A stretch of DNA of 64,000 nucleotides from Rubritalea squalenifaciens DSM 18772 (lineage in GTDB: Bacteria; Verrucomicrobiota; Verrucomicrobiia; Verrucomicrobiales; Akkermansiaceae), in assembly GCF_900141815.1 (NCBI RefSeq), contig NZ_FQYR01000005.1:248001-312000 (forward strand), written 5' to 3'. Below, one piece after another: positions 61,132-64,000 of the stretch (positions are counted from its first letter, which is position 1; each line of letters opens with the position of its first letter). Position numbers and translations under genes: made by a program. A model generated the notes under the pieces. The model saw nothing but the letters and a program-made list of their open reading frames with translations, did no database searches and was not told where the DNA came from.

Positions 61132-61802
61132 AGAGGTCTCAGGCTAGAGAGGCCTCCGTCAGCATGGAGGATTTGCCCTGTGATCCACTTGGCTTGAGGT
61201 GAGAGCAGGAAGGTGGCTAATGCTGCGGTGTCTGCGGGATCTCCTATTGCTTTGAGTGGGTGGCGTTCGCTGGCAGCTTTTTGCTTGGCTTCATTATTCA
61301 CCAGGGCCGAGGCAAGCGGGGTATGGTTTAATGAGGGAGCAATGGCGTTCACGCGGATGTGGGGAGCGAATTCAGCAGCCAAGGAGCGAGTCAGTCCTTC
61401 GATGGCGCCTTTAGCCATGGCGATGGATGCATGAAAGTTCATGCCTGTCTGGACGGCTACCGTGGAGAACAGGAGGATGGATGCTTGGCCTGATTTTTTT
61501 AGAGAAGGTAATGCCTGCTGGATCGTAGTGGCTGCACCGAGAGCATTCAGGCGGAATTCATCGACCAAATCAGCTTCGCTAAGCCGATGAAAGGGTTTCA
61601 AGGTGATGGAGCCTGGACAGTAGACAAGGCTGTCCAGGGTTTCGGGAAGTTCAAGCTGAGTAGGGTTCAGCGCGTCGTATGTCTGGTGTTGATAATCGGT
61701 AGGATTCCGGCAAGCGGTCAGAATGTCGTGTCCTTGTTGGGAGAGTTGGGCGGCGATTTCTTTTCCTATTCCTGAATTTCCTCCGATTATTAAGTGGGTC
61801 AT
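61128..61802 (-). CDS. Short-chain dehydrogenase/reductase, divergent active site
   Basis: 224 residues. NAD(P) motif 'LIIGGNSGIGKEIAAQL' (GxxxGIG). Catalytic region reads 'LLFSTVAVQTGMNFHASIAMAKGAIEG': Ser and Lys are kept, but where classical SDRs have Y-x-x-x-K the -4 residue is Ile. In the FabI-like spacing (Y-x6-K) the Tyr is His. Probably still binds NAD(P)H, but the chemistry is uncertain. The stop overlaps the convergent photolyase gene by 4 bp; the start overlaps the upstream SDR gene by 4 bp. Confidence 0.85.
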   Translation of the reverse strand: MTHLIIGGNSGIGKEIAAQLSQQGHDILTACRNPTDYQHQTYDALNPTQLELPETLDSLVYCPGSITLKPFHRLSEADLVDEFRLNALGAATTIQQALPSLKKSGQASILLFSTVAVQTGMNFHASIAMAKGAIEGLTRSLAAEFAPHIRVNAIAPSLNHTPLASALVNNEAKQKAASERHPLKAIGDPADTAALATFLLSPQAKWITGQILHADGGLSSLRPL

Positions 61803-63355
61803 GGCGTAGATTCCTGGGTGTTCGTGGGTATGACTGTATCACTCAGAGGTTTATCGATGGTGTTTTTCTGTGCCCAACCTGCCGCTAACTTCTTCGCCAT
61901 ACTGGGGAAGATGAGGTAGTGGAAGGGTAGGGTACTCCACCAGTAGAGGCGCCCCATGACGCCGCGTGGTCTGAATGTAGCAGTCTGGTATAAGGTGTCC
62001 CCTAACACAGAAAATTCAAGCCAGGCTTCGCCGGGAAGTTTCATTTCGGCGTACAGGATCAGCCTGCCGGCAAGCGGGTCGGCTAGAATAACGCGCCAGA
62101 AGTCGAGAGCGTCACCGGGTTTAAGTTGGGTTGGCGAGCGTCTGCCTCTACGGACACCGATTCCTCCCACGAGCTTGTCTAGGAAACCTCTGAGACTCCA
62201 AGCCCAGTTCATGGATGGCCAGCCCCGTTTGCCGCCCAGTGACCACAGTGCATGGACCACGTCATCCTTGCTAGCTGTTAGTTTGCAGCTCTGCTGGTCC
62301 GTGATCACACCATACTCCGGAACTTGGATGTTTTTGATCTGGCGAAGGGAGAGCCTGCCTGAGGACAGAGCGCCATACCAGGTAGAGGGGACTCGGTTTT
62401 GAGCAATCAGTGAGAAAGCTCGATTGATGGCTTCATCGTAGTCGATCAGGTCGATAGGAAGGATAGATCGGATATTTTCTTCCTGACAGACTGTTTCCAT
62501 GTGCAATGACCCCACCAAGGCTTTGGCCAGCTGGTAGTTGGTGGCCGTCATGATAGAGAGCCAGTAGGATGATAGCTTTGATGACAGGACGGGCACAGGG
62601 ATGATGAGCCTTGTTAGGTGTCTATCACGCGCATACCGGCGGAGCATGTCCTCATAGGTGAGTACTTCCGGGCCGCCGATGTCGAAGGATTTGCCAATGC
62701 AATTCTCGTTGTCCATGACTCCTGTCAGGTACTCGATAACATTGCGAATCGCGATCGGCTGACAGCGAGTACGTACCCACTTGGGAGTGATCATCACCGG
62801 AAGCTTTTCTGCCAGGTCTCGAATGATCTCGAATGAGGCTGAACCCGAGCCGACAATGATGGACGCCCTCAGGGTAGTGAGGGGAGCATAGGCTGTACTC
62901 AGGATGTCATGCACGCGTTTGCGGGACTCAAGGTGCTGGGAGAGCTTGCCCTCTTGCGGTAGCAACCCTGATAGATAGATGATCTGTTCACAATCCGTCT
63001 CGTCAATCCAGCGTGTGAAATGATCGGCACAGGTGCTTTCACGTTTATCAAAGCCTGGTCCCGTACCCATGGAGTGGATGAGGTAGTAGGCCGCATGAAT
63101 GTCCTTTGGACACTGGGGCTGCTCTTCGATTGGGCGTTGGAAATCGACTTCAATGATGGTGAGCCGATTTTCGAGCATTTCGGTGATCTCGTTAGGAAGC
63201 CGTTCCTTATTACGCACGGCAGCAACGATGTGATGGCCGGATGTGGCCAGGGCTGATATGAGGCGCATGCCTATATAGCCATTGGCACCTGTAATGAGAA
63301 TTTTTAAGGGTCTTTTCAGGTGCCGAATATGAGGGATAACATCAAATTCAGGCAT
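61799..63355 (-). CDS. NAD(P)-binding SDR-like protein with DUF2867 domain
   Basis: 518 residues. Atypical/NmrA-like SDR domain at the N-terminus ('ILITGANGYIGMRLISALATSG', 'AAYYLIHSMGTG', 'IYLSGLLPQEG') and a C-terminal DUF2867 region ('DALDFWRVILADPLAGRLILYAEM', 'LPGEAWLEF', 'RPRGVMGRLYWWSTLPFHY'). This pairing is a known two-domain protein of unknown function that binds NAD(P)H. It is often found near photolyase-related genes, as here. Confidence 0.85.
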   Translation of the reverse strand: MPEFDVIPHIRHLKRPLKILITGANGYIGMRLISALATSGHHIVAAVRNKERLPNEITEMLENRLTIIEVDFQRPIEEQPQCPKDIHAAYYLIHSMGTGPGFDKRESTCADHFTRWIDETDCEQIIYLSGLLPQEGKLSQHLESRKRVHDILSTAYAPLTTLRASIIVGSGSASFEIIRDLAEKLPVMITPKWVRTRCQPIAIRNVIEYLTGVMDNENCIGKSFDIGGPEVLTYEDMLRRYARDRHLTRLIIPVPVLSSKLSSYWLSIMTATNYQLAKALVGSLHMETVCQEENIRSILPIDLIDYDEAINRAFSLIAQNRVPSTWYGALSSGRLSLRQIKNIQVPEYGVITDQQSCKLTASKDDVVHALWSLGGKRGWPSMNWAWSLRGFLDKLVGGIGVRRGRRSPTQLKPGDALDFWRVILADPLAGRLILYAEMKLPGEAWLEFSVLGDTLYQTATFRPRGVMGRLYWWSTLPFHYLIFPSMAKKLAAGWAQKNTIDKPLSDTVIPTNTQESTP

Positions 63356-63464
63356 TCTTCATTGAAACACATTAACGCACTGATAGACAAGAATATTTGT
63401 GCTACAGGAGGAAAAGAAATTTGGTCGGTTTTTGATAAAAATTTGAGCGAGCAAACGTATCTAT

Positions 63465-64000
63465 TTATTCGAGTATTTTTCTCGCGAGGGCTGTGGCTTT
63501 TTGGTTGAGCTCTGCATCGTTTTGAGTCGCTCGATTCCTTAATAAATCTAGCTTTTGATGACCAGACAGAGACAGGCCAGTAGGGGATGCCATGGTCAGC
63601 AAATTGTGCAGGTCATGGCGTTTGCCGAGGACTCTGCCGAGTTCACGTAGGCGTTCGATAGACTTGCCAGGCTGTTTGCTTTCCATTTCAGCGAGAATTT
63701 CTTTTTGATAGTAAAAATATTTTAGCCATTTGCGGCACTGGTGCCATTGTTTCATGGAGCCGCTTTTCAGCGCTTGAGTGAGTTTGTGGCGTAGCTTCTT
63801 ACGGGTCTGTTTGAGGCCTGGTCTGAGCAGCTGGATATCGTTCAGCAAATCACGGCATGATTGCCAGTGAGAGAGATTGCTCTGGATGAGTTCACGCGGG
63901 GATTCATCCAAGTTTGTCTGATGGGTGCAGGACTGTGTGAAAAACTGCTCTCTCAGTTCGTTCTCCCATTCTGCGGTGTTGTCTTGGCTGGTAGAATTCA
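63465..64000 (-). CDS. CHAD-domain protein, 5' end outside window
   Basis: The frame stays open from the stop at 63465 to the right window edge, so the start lies beyond it; a TTG at 63911 is only an internal codon. The visible 178 residues are helical and Arg/Lys/His-rich ('KQTRKKLRHKLTQALKSGSMKQWHQCRKWLKYFYYQKEIL' in outline, 'LRELGRVLGKRHDLHNLL'), as in CHAD domains (conserved histidines alpha-helical domain), which bind polyphosphate. Upstream residues read 'NTAEWENELREQFFTQ'. Confidence 0.82.
   Translation of the reverse strand, partial: NSTSQDNTAEWENELREQFFTQSCTHQTNLDESPRELIQSNLSHWQSCRDLLNDIQLLRPGLKQTRKKLRHKLTQALKSGSMKQWHQCRKWLKYFYYQKEILAEMESKQPGKSIERLRELGRVLGKRHDLHNLLTMASPTGLSLSGHQKLDLLRNRATQNDAELNQKATALARKILE

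Noticed and set aside
1-64000. CRISPR array, rRNA operon, prophage or defence cluster
   Set aside because: No regularly spaced short repeats, no rRNA signature, no phage structural or integrase genes seen in either strand.

Overview
The window looks like chromosomal DNA of a Verrucomicrobiota bacterium of the Rubritalea/Verrucomicrobiaceae type. This is inferred from family content, not from an rRNA gene. The pointers are a Verru_Chthon cassette protein A, a PEP-CTERM sorted protein, SLA1-homology (SHD1) domains fused to retropepsin-like domains, a Cys-type sulfatase, and a very long secreted beta-propeller protein ending in an azurin-like copper domain. Genes are dense, on both strands, and mostly housekeeping, with many clear intrinsic terminators. 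Start codons often lack an obvious Shine-Dalgarno sequence.

Layout. 1-4.3 kb: a leftward set (thioredoxin-fold protein, LysM lipoprotein, then a tatD-sufE-ygfZ-dehydrogenase operon). 4.4-11.6 kb: secreted protein, glycosyltransferase, L,D-transpeptidase, rpsT, pdxA, panD, secG, rhomboid protease. 11.6-18.2 kb: hydrolase, SirB1-like protein, acyltransferase, a pair of SHD1 proteins (one a double retropepsin), GNAT. 18.2-27.3 kb: a seven-gene leftward MoxR/DUF58/Bat (von Willebrand A) operon ending in a 1239-residue membrane-anchored protein. 27.5-30.5 kb: azurin-fused propeller protein. 30.8-34 kb: an accessory patch with a Cys/Gly/Lys-rich mini-protein, an HAD protein, two secreted orphans, a gene remnant and a broken IS110 transposase, ending at a tRNA-Val(GAC). 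34-48 kb: serA, YwaF-like protein, ilvD, a predicted two-selenocysteine protein, sulfatase, metallo-beta-lactamase-fold protein, U32 peptidase, truA, ruvX, universal stress protein. 48-55 kb: Verru_Chthon protein A, an orphan secreted protein, a three-domain FKBP prolyl isomerase and two small genes. 55-64 kb: ppc, nuoA, ruvA, a photolyase-related protein, two SDR proteins and a truncated CHAD protein.

The most interesting signal is selenocysteine. At 38673-39260 one reading frame is interrupted only by two TGA codons. Each sits at the position of the first metal-binding cysteine in one of two tandem HMA-like domains. Each is followed at 12-15 nt by a 7-bp hairpin with the same CGUGC loop, as expected of bacterial SECIS elements. 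A second candidate is the BatC-like TPR protein of the Bat operon (22017-22715): its frame continues 38 codons past a TGA, giving a U-E-G-C (UxxC) motif, and the TGA is followed by a hairpin with a GGUC loop, the loop of the Escherichia coli fdhF SECIS. Both proteins have an N-terminal signal or anchor, so both redox sites would lie outside the cytoplasm. Ordinary gene callers would split or truncate both genes. TGA is a normal stop elsewhere in the window (for example pdxA and the double retropepsin gene), so a changed genetic code is not the explanation.
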